Shown piece by piece: positions 31,149-37,471 of a stretch of 37,471 nucleotides of DNA. The first letter of the stretch is position 1, and each line of letters opens with the position of its first letter. Source of the stretch: Acetatifactor sp. Lineage in GTDB: Bacteria; Bacillota; Clostridia; Lachnospirales; Lachnospiraceae. Both the position numbers and the translations under genes were made by a program. The DNA lies in contig JAFLRN010000022.1 in the NCBI GenBank assembly GCA_022511385.1, forward strand, positions 1-37,471, in the 5' to 3' direction. Below the pieces are notes generated by a model. It searched no databases, was not told the origin of the DNA, and was given only the letters and a program-made list of their open reading frames with translations.

Positions 31149-33362
31149 ATGACGGAAATAAAGCGTGAACAAATCGTCGATAAGGAAAAGGGAGCTCGGA
31201 CCTGGCTGTACAGGGGAATTCTGGTGTGTTTGGCGGCAGCTGTGATCTATACGGCACTTTACGGACTATTCCAGTCGAGAGTGGAAAAAATGACTCAGAA
31301 GTCATTAGATACATTTGCAAACATATGCTGGCTCTATCAGAATACCTATGTTCTTTACAAGGAGCTTTATAATAGGGAAAATCATCTCCAGGCGGATTAT
31401 ATGGATTTGTATGTGACACAAAATAATCGTTGGCTTGACATGTATACCAATGAATTGTTGGCAGACGCATTTATAAACATAGATGCAAACTTCGCTTTGC
31501 TGAACGATGCATACGGATATATCATCCGCAGCAATAAGACGGACTGTTATGTCACCAATATGTCGGAGACAGAGCTTGCGGCCCTGTCGGATAAAAGCTA
31601 CTTTTTGCTTAGTTTTGTCTTTGACAGTGCCGGCTATATGTCGGTGGGAGAAGAGATCCGGGGGAATGATACGGCGTCGCTGAGAAAGATGGCTATGCGA
31701 GCGCCAAAGGGAGGTCTGCACCTTGATGCGGATTCCGAGATTGTATTGACGGCACCTGTAGATTGCACTGTCACATATGCTGTTTCGAAAACGGACTGGG
31801 AGAACAATAACGCTCTTATGTATGATGTATGGTTTCACGACGTTTCTCTTGGTTTGGGAGGTACTTTGTATTATTATAGCGCATATGGTTTGGGATATGA
31901 CTCATGGTACTTGTATGATCTGGCGGGCGCACTTAATTATTTGATCCTGTTTGTGTCAGTGGTGTTTGTCTTAAGTTTGATCCTGCCTTTGGGAAATGTT
32001 CGGCCCGGGCTGGAGAAAAGATGGTGTTCTTTACCCCTGGAAGTGTTGGTGGCAGCCGGATGTATCCTTTTGGGATTTGCCTCAGTGATGTTAGAAATGG
32101 TGGTTCACGTTGCAGGCGGTCAGGCAGCATCGGCGTTGGCGAGTTTTTTAGGTCATCCATATTATTCAAAACTGGCTCAAATCCCGGTGTTTGGAGCGAA
32201 TATAATTGCATTGACGGTATTCTTCCTGTGCGCCTGGTATCTCGGCATCAGTTTAAGGGCAATCCGGGGACTGGGACTGCGCAGATATTTGAAGGAGCGC
32301 ACCTTGATATGGCGTTTTTTCCGTTTTTTAAAGCGTCAGATGCTTAAAATATACCATTATTTTATCCATGTGGACCTCACTGAGGACAGCCTGAATACCT
32401 TAAAAAAGGTAGTGGTCATCAATGCTCTGATCTTAACTGTTATCAGCGTCATCTGGCTGGGGGGGCTTGTAATTGTAGTAGTTTATTCCATCGTGCTGTA
32501 TTTTCTGCTGAAGAGATACTTTGGCGATCTTCAGAAAAGATATAGAGTTTTGTTGAAGGCGGTGGACGAGATGGCGGAAGGAAATTTAAATGTATCCATA
32601 GAGGAAGATATCGGAGTGTTTGAACCTTTAAAACCCCAGATTCTCAAGATCCAGAACGGCTTTAAGAAGGCAGTTGACGAGGAGGTAAAAAGCCAGCGCA
32701 TGAGGGCGGAGCTGATCACGAATGTTTCCCACGATCTGAAAACGCCCCTGACGGCTATCATCACCTATGTGAACCTCTTAAAGGATCCGGGCCTGACGGA
32801 AGAGCAGAGGACGGATTATCTGGATACCCTGGAGCGTAAGTCCTTAAGACTCAAAGCGCTGATTGAGGATCTGTTTGAGGTCAGCAAGGCAACTTCCAGG
32901 AATGTGACATTAAATCTTATGCCTGTGGACATTATGAACCTTGTGAAGCAGGTGAGCTATGAGATGCAAGATAAACTGGACGAGGCGGAGCTTGATATCC
33001 GTATGAACCTGACGGATGAGAAGATCACACTGTCTCTTGACAGCCAGAAGACCTATCGGATCTATGAGAATCTGTTCTCAAATGTTGCCAAGTACGCTCT
33101 TCACGGCACACGGGTTTATATCAACGGCTTTCAAATAAATGACACAGTTGTCATAACTATAAAAAATATCTCAGCACAAGAACTCACCGTGGATGCCTCT
33201 GAGTTGATGGAGCGTTTTGTCCGGGGCGACCAATCCCGCAATACCGAGGGCAGCGGACTGGGGCTTGCTATTGCAAAAAGCTTTGCGGAGCTTCAGGGCG
33301 GGAGACTGGAGCTGGAGGCGGACGGGGATCTGTTTAAGGCGACGACGGTGTGGAAGGCGTAA
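31149..33362 (+). CDS. Membrane sensor histidine kinase
   Basis: This is a 737-residue kinase. TM1 is at about 22-42, followed by an extracellular region of about 215 residues (43-258), then about five further membrane segments (262-282, 297-320, 345-368, 420-438, 440-455). A HAMP-like linker (about 456-510) leads to the dimerisation helix with phospho-acceptor His528 in NVSHDLKTPLTA. The ATPase domain has ENLFSNVAKYAL as the N-box and GSGLGLAIAKS. It resembles VanS-type kinases but has a much larger membrane part, combining an external sensor and a multi-helix module. Its ligand is unknown. It is co-transcribed with the response regulator upstream. Confidence 0.93.
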   Translation: MTEIKREQIVDKEKGARTWLYRGILVCLAAAVIYTALYGLFQSRVEKMTQKSLDTFANICWLYQNTYVLYKELYNRENHLQADYMDLYVTQNNRWLDMYTNELLADAFINIDANFALLNDAYGYIIRSNKTDCYVTNMSETELAALSDKSYFLLSFVFDSAGYMSVGEEIRGNDTASLRKMAMRAPKGGLHLDADSEIVLTAPVDCTVTYAVSKTDWENNNALMYDVWFHDVSLGLGGTLYYYSAYGLGYDSWYLYDLAGALNYLILFVSVVFVLSLILPLGNVRPGLEKRWCSLPLEVLVAAGCILLGFASVMLEMVVHVAGGQAASALASFLGHPYYSKLAQIPVFGANIIALTVFFLCAWYLGISLRAIRGLGLRRYLKERTLIWRFFRFLKRQMLKIYHYFIHVDLTEDSLNTLKKVVVINALILTVISVIWLGGLVIVVVYSIVLYFLLKRYFGDLQKRYRVLLKAVDEMAEGNLNVSIEEDIGVFEPLKPQILKIQNGFKKAVDEEVKSQRMRAELITNVSHDLKTPLTAIITYVNLLKDPGLTEEQRTDYLDTLERKSLRLKALIEDLFEVSKATSRNVTLNLMPVDIMNLVKQVSYEMQDKLDEAELDIRMNLTDEKITLSLDSQKTYRIYENLFSNVAKYALHGTRVYINGFQINDTVVITIKNISAQELTVDASELMERFVRGDQSRNTEGSGLGLAIAKSFAELQGGRLELEADGDLFKATTVWKA

Positions 33363-33408
33363 AGAAACACTCAACTCGCCATAGAATTTTACAACTGATT
33401 TTCATCTA

Positions 33409-33446
33409 AGCCGTTATTGCTTTGATTAAGTAATAACGGCTATAAT
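33409..33446. promoter_or_regulatory. Inverted repeat overlapping a promoter (or terminator of the kinase gene)
   Basis: AGCCGTTATT (33409-33418) and AATAACGGCT (33432-33441) are perfect 10-bp arms. They overlap a likely promoter TTGCTT (33417-33422)-18-TATAAT (33441-33446). RNA from the upstream operon would form a hairpin here followed by ATAATTATTTT, so it may also terminate the kinase transcript. Confidence 0.55.
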
Positions 33447-33537
33447 TATTTTACAATAGATAGTGCGTAGAGCGTGCTCTCTGTTGTATCATCAGAACAA
33501 GCGCTTAGTTCACAATCATCATTTGGAGGATCACATT

Positions 33538-34647
33538 ATGGATATTATAATCGACAAACAGCTGCGCGAGCTCAGGGCAAAGCGCGGCAATACGCAGGAA
33601 GACCTGGCATCATTTCTCAATATCAGTTATCAGGCGGTCTCAAAATGGGAGCGTGGGGAGAGTATCCCCGATACGGTCCTGCTCCCACGTATAGCTGCTT
33701 ACTATGGTGTTACAGTAGACGACCTTTTGGGCGTGGGGGAGATAAGAATAAAAGAGATTATCGATAGCTATAAGGAAAAGGGCAAGGAACTTTACCGCAT
33801 CGGCAAGATCGACGAGCTGATAGCCATCTGGCGCAAAGCGTGTGAAGAGTTTCCGAACAATCTTGAATGTCAGGGAGAACTGATGGACGCGCTTCACTTT
33901 TGGTTCAGCAATGAGAAGACCGATGAGACAATTGATGAAATCATCGCTATTGGCGAAAGGATACTTAAGGAATCAACAGACAATTATCTCCGCGACAGAG
34001 CTACCCAGATACTTGTTCTGAATCTTCCGGGCAGAGGACGCTTTAACGAGGCGAGGGAATATGCCAAAAACGCTTCCGATGTCTATATCACTAGTAACGT
34101 GCTGCTCAGCCATATTAACTGCTCAGAAGATAAGGCCGACGAAGGAAAAAGATTGTCCTTTAGCAATATTACAACTTACCTTGAGTTGATATCAAAGGAG
34201 CTTTATTACCTCTGTTGTTATGACAGAGGCAACTATGAGAGGTATATCAGCCTCCACGAGCTATATCTGAAGCTGTATGACCTCATTTTTGACGACGGTT
34301 TCTATGGGTTCTATAATGTTTACATCAAAGACCGCCACTATTGGCTTGCTAAGCTCTATACAAACATCAGGGATGACGAGATAAAGGCCAGGGAACACCT
34401 TGAGGCGGCAGCTAAGTGTGCCATTGACTTTGACAATCTGCCTGATCAGTTTGTTCATAAAGCGACTGTTTTCGGTGAAAGCGGATGGGAGTATAATATG
34501 GACAACACCTCCCGTAACCACACCAAGAGCTGGGCGCAGATTCTACTTAACGAGTTTGACGGAAGCGGCTTGATGGACAGTGCATTTGACTGCTGGAGAG
34601 ATAAGGACTGGTTTAAGGAGATTGTTGAGAGGCTTGAGAAAGGGTAA
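33538..34647 (+). CDS. XRE-family regulator with helical-repeat C-terminal domain
   Basis: This is a 369-residue protein. The N-terminal helix-turn-helix covers about 4-64 (RAKRGNTQEDLASFLNISYQ, VSKWERGES). The rest, from about 80 on, is helical with TPR-like pairs (GKIDELIAIWRKACEEFPNN, then AREYAKNA and KAREHLEAAAKC). HTH plus helical-repeat layout resembles peptide-responsive RRNPP regulators, but I find no small peptide gene in the 190 bp downstream, so the signal is unknown. I chose ATG 33538 because TTGGAGGA precedes it; the upstream extension to 33463 has no ribosome site and is not family-like. The promoter lies inside a perfect inverted repeat, suggesting autoregulation. Confidence 0.88.
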   Translation: MDIIIDKQLRELRAKRGNTQEDLASFLNISYQAVSKWERGESIPDTVLLPRIAAYYGVTVDDLLGVGEIRIKEIIDSYKEKGKELYRIGKIDELIAIWRKACEEFPNNLECQGELMDALHFWFSNEKTDETIDEIIAIGERILKESTDNYLRDRATQILVLNLPGRGRFNEAREYAKNASDVYITSNVLLSHINCSEDKADEGKRLSFSNITTYLELISKELYYLCCYDRGNYERYISLHELYLKLYDLIFDDGFYGFYNVYIKDRHYWLAKLYTNIRDDEIKAREHLEAAAKCAIDFDNLPDQFVHKATVFGESGWEYNMDNTSRNHTKSWAQILLNEFDGSGLMDSAFDCWRDKDWFKEIVERLEKG

Positions 34648-34732
34648 ATACCGAGACCACATCCACAGCATCATATACGGGTAATCATATAGGGGTAAAT
34701 AGTTGACTACAACCTTAACGGTGGTGTAATAT

Positions 34733-34758
34733 AAAAGGGCGGTTTTACCGCTCTTTTT
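34733..34758 (+). terminator. Terminator after the XRE regulator
   Basis: AAAAGGGCGGT pairs with ACCGCTCTTTT across a TTT loop, followed by further T. A promoter-like TTGACT (34703)-18-TAATAT (34727) sits just before it, so any transcript from that promoter would start inside the hairpin. Confidence 0.85.
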
Positions 34759-34840
34759 ATTTCATTTAATGAGTAGGATATCTAATATAGGTATTTCAAC
34801 AACTTGAAGTTGCGCAGGAACTATACAGGAGGAATTTGCC

Positions 34841-35923
34841 ATGAACCAAAACCAAATGAATGCAGCAAAGGAAGTTATGACAGAGTGGCTGACCCATCCC
34901 AATGAGTTGGGTAAAGCTCCGGCAAAAATTGAATGTGCCGGCGAGTTTGATCTGGATGATCTGCATTATTACATATTCAAGTTTAAGAAAAGTCTTCTCG
35001 GCAAATGGATGATTGGCGTCTGCGGTGGCTATGTGGGGGACGGACTTGGACATTGCGGCCATATTTACAGCGATCTGTCAGACTATGATCCTGCCTCTGC
35101 CCAGAAAAAGGCAAAAGATTTGGTTCAGTTTGTTCGCCAGTACTGGATGCAGCAGGGCCAGGAACAGATGCAGCAGCCCAAACCAGGGCCATTCCTTGGT
35201 TTTGTTCTTCTCTCAACAGCGGAATGGGATGTGGAGAATTTCAAGAAGACGTTAAAGGAGGAATGGGAGATCGAATGTACCGACGAGTCCAGGGAGGATG
35301 GCTCTCTTGCCCTGAGTTTTCATGTGGATGGCGTCGCAATGGCAATGCTGATGGAAGCGCCCATTCCGGGCGGCGAGGCTGAATATCACGCGCAGACTAA
35401 CTTTATGAAAACCCAGGAAGCAGTGGAGGCAGCCAAGGAACATGTTGCTCATATCGTGGTATCGGTAATGCAGATGGGAGGACATAAGGAATACAAAAAG
35501 CGGGGTGAACTCTTTGCGAAAATTGTTTCCACATGCCTGAAAGCACCCAATGCTCTGGGCGTGTACACAAATGGAACGGTTTTGCTGCCTGATTATTATA
35601 TCCCAGTGGCGGAAGAAATGAAAAACGGGGGCTTTCCCATGTTGAATCTGGTATTCGTGGGGATCGGCAGGAGCGAAAAGGGTGTTTGCGGCTATACAAC
35701 GGGCCTGCGGTGCTTCGGACACGAGGAACTTGAGGTTGTGGACAGCTCCCAGCCCGCCACAGATATTCACATGCTGCTTTTGAATATTGTAGATTACATA
35801 GTCAATTCACATGCTGTTCTGTCACCGGGACAGACGCTCGGCTACACCGCCGATCAGAAACTGCCCATCAGTAAAAGTGCAGGAGTGAATGTGGAAGGTG
35901 AAACCTTAAAAATTGAATTTTAA
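34841..35923 (+). CDS. DUF4261-domain protein with extra N-terminal module
   Basis: This is a 360-residue soluble protein. Residues about 1-110 form a separate module (FDLDDLHYYIFKFKKSLLGKWMIGV...). A Gln-rich linker (QQGQEQMQQPKPGP) follows, and from about 122 on comes a DUF4261-type domain (GFVLLSTAEWDVENFKKTLKEEW ... NALGVYTNGTVLLPDYY ... CFGHEELEVVDS). DUF4261 has no established function; members occur near secretion or polymorphic-toxin loci and as isolated genes. AGGAGGAA lies 8 bases before the start. A hairpin ATCAA-CGAAC/GTTCG-TTGAT with a T-run follows at 35923-35964. Confidence 0.82.
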   Translation: MNQNQMNAAKEVMTEWLTHPNELGKAPAKIECAGEFDLDDLHYYIFKFKKSLLGKWMIGVCGGYVGDGLGHCGHIYSDLSDYDPASAQKKAKDLVQFVRQYWMQQGQEQMQQPKPGPFLGFVLLSTAEWDVENFKKTLKEEWEIECTDESREDGSLALSFHVDGVAMAMLMEAPIPGGEAEYHAQTNFMKTQEAVEAAKEHVAHIVVSVMQMGGHKEYKKRGELFAKIVSTCLKAPNALGVYTNGTVLLPDYYIPVAEEMKNGGFPMLNLVFVGIGRSEKGVCGYTTGLRCFGHEELEVVDSSQPATDIHMLLLNIVDYIVNSHAVLSPGQTLGYTADQKLPISKSAGVNVEGETLKIEF

Positions 35924-35964
35924 TCAACTGCACGAACAGGAAGGTTCGAGAGTCTTGATTTTTT
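35923..35964 (+). terminator. Terminator after the DUF4261 gene
   Basis: An imperfect hairpin (ATCAA/TTGAT outside, CGAAC/GTTCG inside, with an internal loop) is followed by six T. Confidence 0.65.
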
Positions 35965-35977
35965 ACATTGAGCAGTA

Positions 35978-36046
35978 GTGGGATATGTTATAGTAAATAT
36001 AAATCAATAACTTATATTTGAACAATCCCACCGACTATGTTATCAT
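35978..36046 (+). promoter_or_regulatory. leuC: leuC promoter inside a wide inverted repeat
   Basis: TTGAAC (36018-36023) and TATCAT (36041-36046) are 17 bp apart, about 40 bp before leuC. GTGGGAT (35978-35984) and ATCCCAC (36025-36031) form distant arms, with AAATATAA/TTATATTT nested between them. The right outer arm lies in the promoter spacer, a suitable operator position. Confidence 0.5.
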
Positions 36047-36085
36047 GTTTTGTAGAATATTTACAGAAAGGCAAGGATGAAGCAT

Positions 36086-37354
36086 ATGGGAATGACAATG
36101 ACTCAAAAAATTCTGGCCGCAGCCGCAGGACTGGAAAAGGTGGAAGCAGGCCAGCTCATCGAGGCCAACCTGGATCTGGTGCTTGGCAACGACATCACCA
36201 GCCCCGTGGCCATTAAGGAAATGGATAAGTTTACGAAAAAGGGCGTGTTTGACAAGGATAAGATCGCGCTGGTGCCCGACCACTTTGTGCCCAACAAGGA
36301 TATCAAATCCGCGGAACACTGCAAGTGTGTCCGTGAATTTGCACGCAAGAATGAGATAACCAATTATTTTGAAGTGGGAGAGATGGGCATCGAACATGCG
36401 CTTTTGCCGGAGAAAGGCCTCACCGTGGCAGGAGACGTCATTATTGGCGCAGACTCCCACACCTGTACATACGGCGCTCTGGGGGCATTTTCCACCGGTG
36501 TTGGCAGCACTGACATGGCTGCGGGCATGGCCACCGGAAAGGCCTGGTTTAAAGTACCCGCTGCCATCAAATTCAACCTGACCGGCAAGCCCGCCAAGTG
36601 GGTCAGCGGCAAGGATGTGATCCTGCACATCATCGGCATGATCGGTGTGGACGGCGCGCTGTATAAATCTATGGAATTTGTGGGAGACGGTATTGCAAAC
36701 TTAAGTATGGATGACCGTTTTACCATTGCCAATATGGCTATTGAGGCCGGCGGAAAGAACGGCATTTTCCCTGTGGACGCTCTGGCAGAGCAGTACATGA
36801 AGGAGCATTCCACCAGAAGCTATAAGATTTACGAAGCGGATCCTGATGCGGTGTATGATGAGGAGTATACCATCGACTTAAGCACCCTTAAGTCCACCGT
36901 TTCCTTCCCTCATCTGCCTGAGAACACCCATACTATGGAAGAAATCCAGACCATGGATTCCATTTCCATTGACCAGGTTGTGATCGGTTCCTGCACCAAC
37001 GGGCGGCTTGACGACCTGCGCATCGCGGCAGAGGTTCTGAAGGGCAGACATGTTGCAAAGGGAATGCGCTGCATCGTAATTCCTGCTACTCAGGCCATTT
37101 ACATGCAGGCTATGGAAGAAGGACTTCTCAAGACCTTTATCGAGGCGGGGGCTATTGTGAGCACCCCCACCTGCGGTCCCTGCCTGGGCGGCTATATGGG
37201 CATTCTGGCTGAGGGAGAGCGCTGCGTCTCCACCACCAACCGCAACTTTGTGGGCCGCATGGGACATGTGACCTCCGAAATTTATCTGGCAAGCCCGGCT
37301 GTGGCTGCGGCCAGTGCGGTCACAGGAGTGATTTCCGGGCCGGAGAGCTTGTAA
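36086..37354 (+). CDS. leuC: 3-isopropylmalate dehydratase, large subunit
   Basis: This is a 422-residue aconitase-family enzyme that, with the small subunit LeuD, isomerises 2- to 3-isopropylmalate in leucine synthesis. The [4Fe-4S] ligands are Cys303 (VIGSCTNGR) and Cys363/Cys366 ([10 protein letters not shown]). Also seen are DHFVPNKD and [15 protein letters not shown]. The length of about 420 residues matches the two-subunit HacA/LeuC type found in anaerobes and archaea. The start is either ATG 36077 or ATG 36086; I prefer 36086, which AAGGA precedes by 8 bases and which gives the family N-terminus [11 protein letters not shown]. leuD is expected just past the window end but is not visible. 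Confidence 0.95.
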   Translation: MGMTMTQKILAAAAGLEKVEAGQLIEANLDLVLGNDITSPVAIKEMDKFTKKGVFDKDKIALVPDHFVPNKDIKSAEHCKCVREFARKNEITNYFEVGEMGIEHALLPEKGLTVAGDVIIGADSHTCTYGALGAFSTGVGSTDMAAGMATGKAWFKVPAAIKFNLTGKPAKWVSGKDVILHIIGMIGVDGALYKSMEFVGDGIANLSMDDRFTIANMAIEAGGKNGIFPVDALAEQYMKEHSTRSYKIYEADPDAVYDEEYTIDLSTLKSTVSFPHLPENTHTMEEIQTMDSISIDQVVIGSCTNGRLDDLRIAAEVLKGRHVAKGMRCIVIPATQAIYMQAMEEGLLKTFIEAGAIVSTPTCGPCLGGYMGILAEGERCVSTTNRNFVGRMGHVTSEIYLASPAVAAASAVTGVISGPESL

Positions 37355-37471
37355 TGGATATTGCTGTGGTTGACGTATCACTAAGGCGCTACATGGAAGT
37401 CCGCGAGTGTCGCCTGCGGAATCACGGGCATTCCTTTTTCTAAATTCCTTGCCCACCAAAGAGGTGGCTCC
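37355..37471. other. Spacer after leuC with short hairpins
   Basis: The last 117 bp hold a 29-codon frame starting at ATG 37355 directly after the leuC stop. It also holds a hairpin TCCGC/GCGGA (about 37398-37420) and GCCCACC/GGTGGC near 37450-37468. The frame has no family features. The CGGAATCACGGGCA segment resembles parts of dispersed clostridial intergenic repeats, so this may be a repeat and not a gene. The window ends before leuD. Confidence 0.35.

Noticed and set aside
34648-34840. Signal-peptide gene for the RRNPP-like regulator
   Set aside because: No small frame with a ribosome site; the gap holds only a promoter-like pair and a terminator.

Overview
The window looks like a chromosomal segment of a Lachnospiraceae-type member of the Clostridia. 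Evidence is the AGGAGG-like ribosome sites, the many small lipoproteins with LxxC lipoboxes, two methyl-accepting chemotaxis proteins, Cro/CI-type regulators with membrane or helical-repeat tails, and branched-chain amino acid genes close to those of gut clostridia. Almost everything is on the + strand; one small lipoprotein gene (21067-21531) is on the - strand. I saw no rRNA, tRNA, CRISPR array, phage genes or complete transposase.

Layout. 1-310 holds five to six copies of a 20-bp iteron without a gene, probably the end of a lost IS21-like element. 312-4921 holds two lipoproteins, a LytTR response regulator whose phospho-acceptor Asp is Glu, and an overlapping pair made of an XRE-type membrane regulator and a membrane-anchored protein. 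5108-5657 is a nitroreductase gene broken by a frameshift, followed by a chemoreceptor without an external sensor domain (5870-7336). 7590-18186 is a glycan region: a GH43 enzyme, a large FG-GAP-like lipoprotein, a membrane-anchored GH25 muramidase, then two paralogous GH43 enzymes and a GH31 enzyme behind one strong promoter with tandem 20-bp repeats just upstream. The GH43 and GH31 enzymes lack signal peptides, so they should act on imported oligosaccharides; no transporter lies in the window. A Cache-domain chemoreceptor follows (18349-20064), then a DUF4190/DUF2752 membrane pair.

21724-37354 is mostly amino-acid metabolism: B12-dependent methionine synthase without an activation domain, acetolactate synthase (ilvB), a first ACT-domain small subunit, two unrelated AT-rich genes, a second ACT-domain small subunit, a small coiled-coil protein, ilvC, and after a break leuC. 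Between ilvC and leuC lie a two-component system, an XRE/helical-repeat regulator and a DUF4261 protein.

The most unusual signal is the roughly 220-nt untranslated leader of the two-component operon (about 30189-30410). It has a consensus promoter and a three-way-junction-like fold. One segment can pair perfectly with three different partners, one of which abuts the ribosome-binding site. I could not match it to an RNA class I know. Other points worth attention are the split ilv operon with its own consensus promoter in front of the second half, a 72-bp tandem GC-rich palindromic element after ilvC, and related intergenic sequences in the glycan region.
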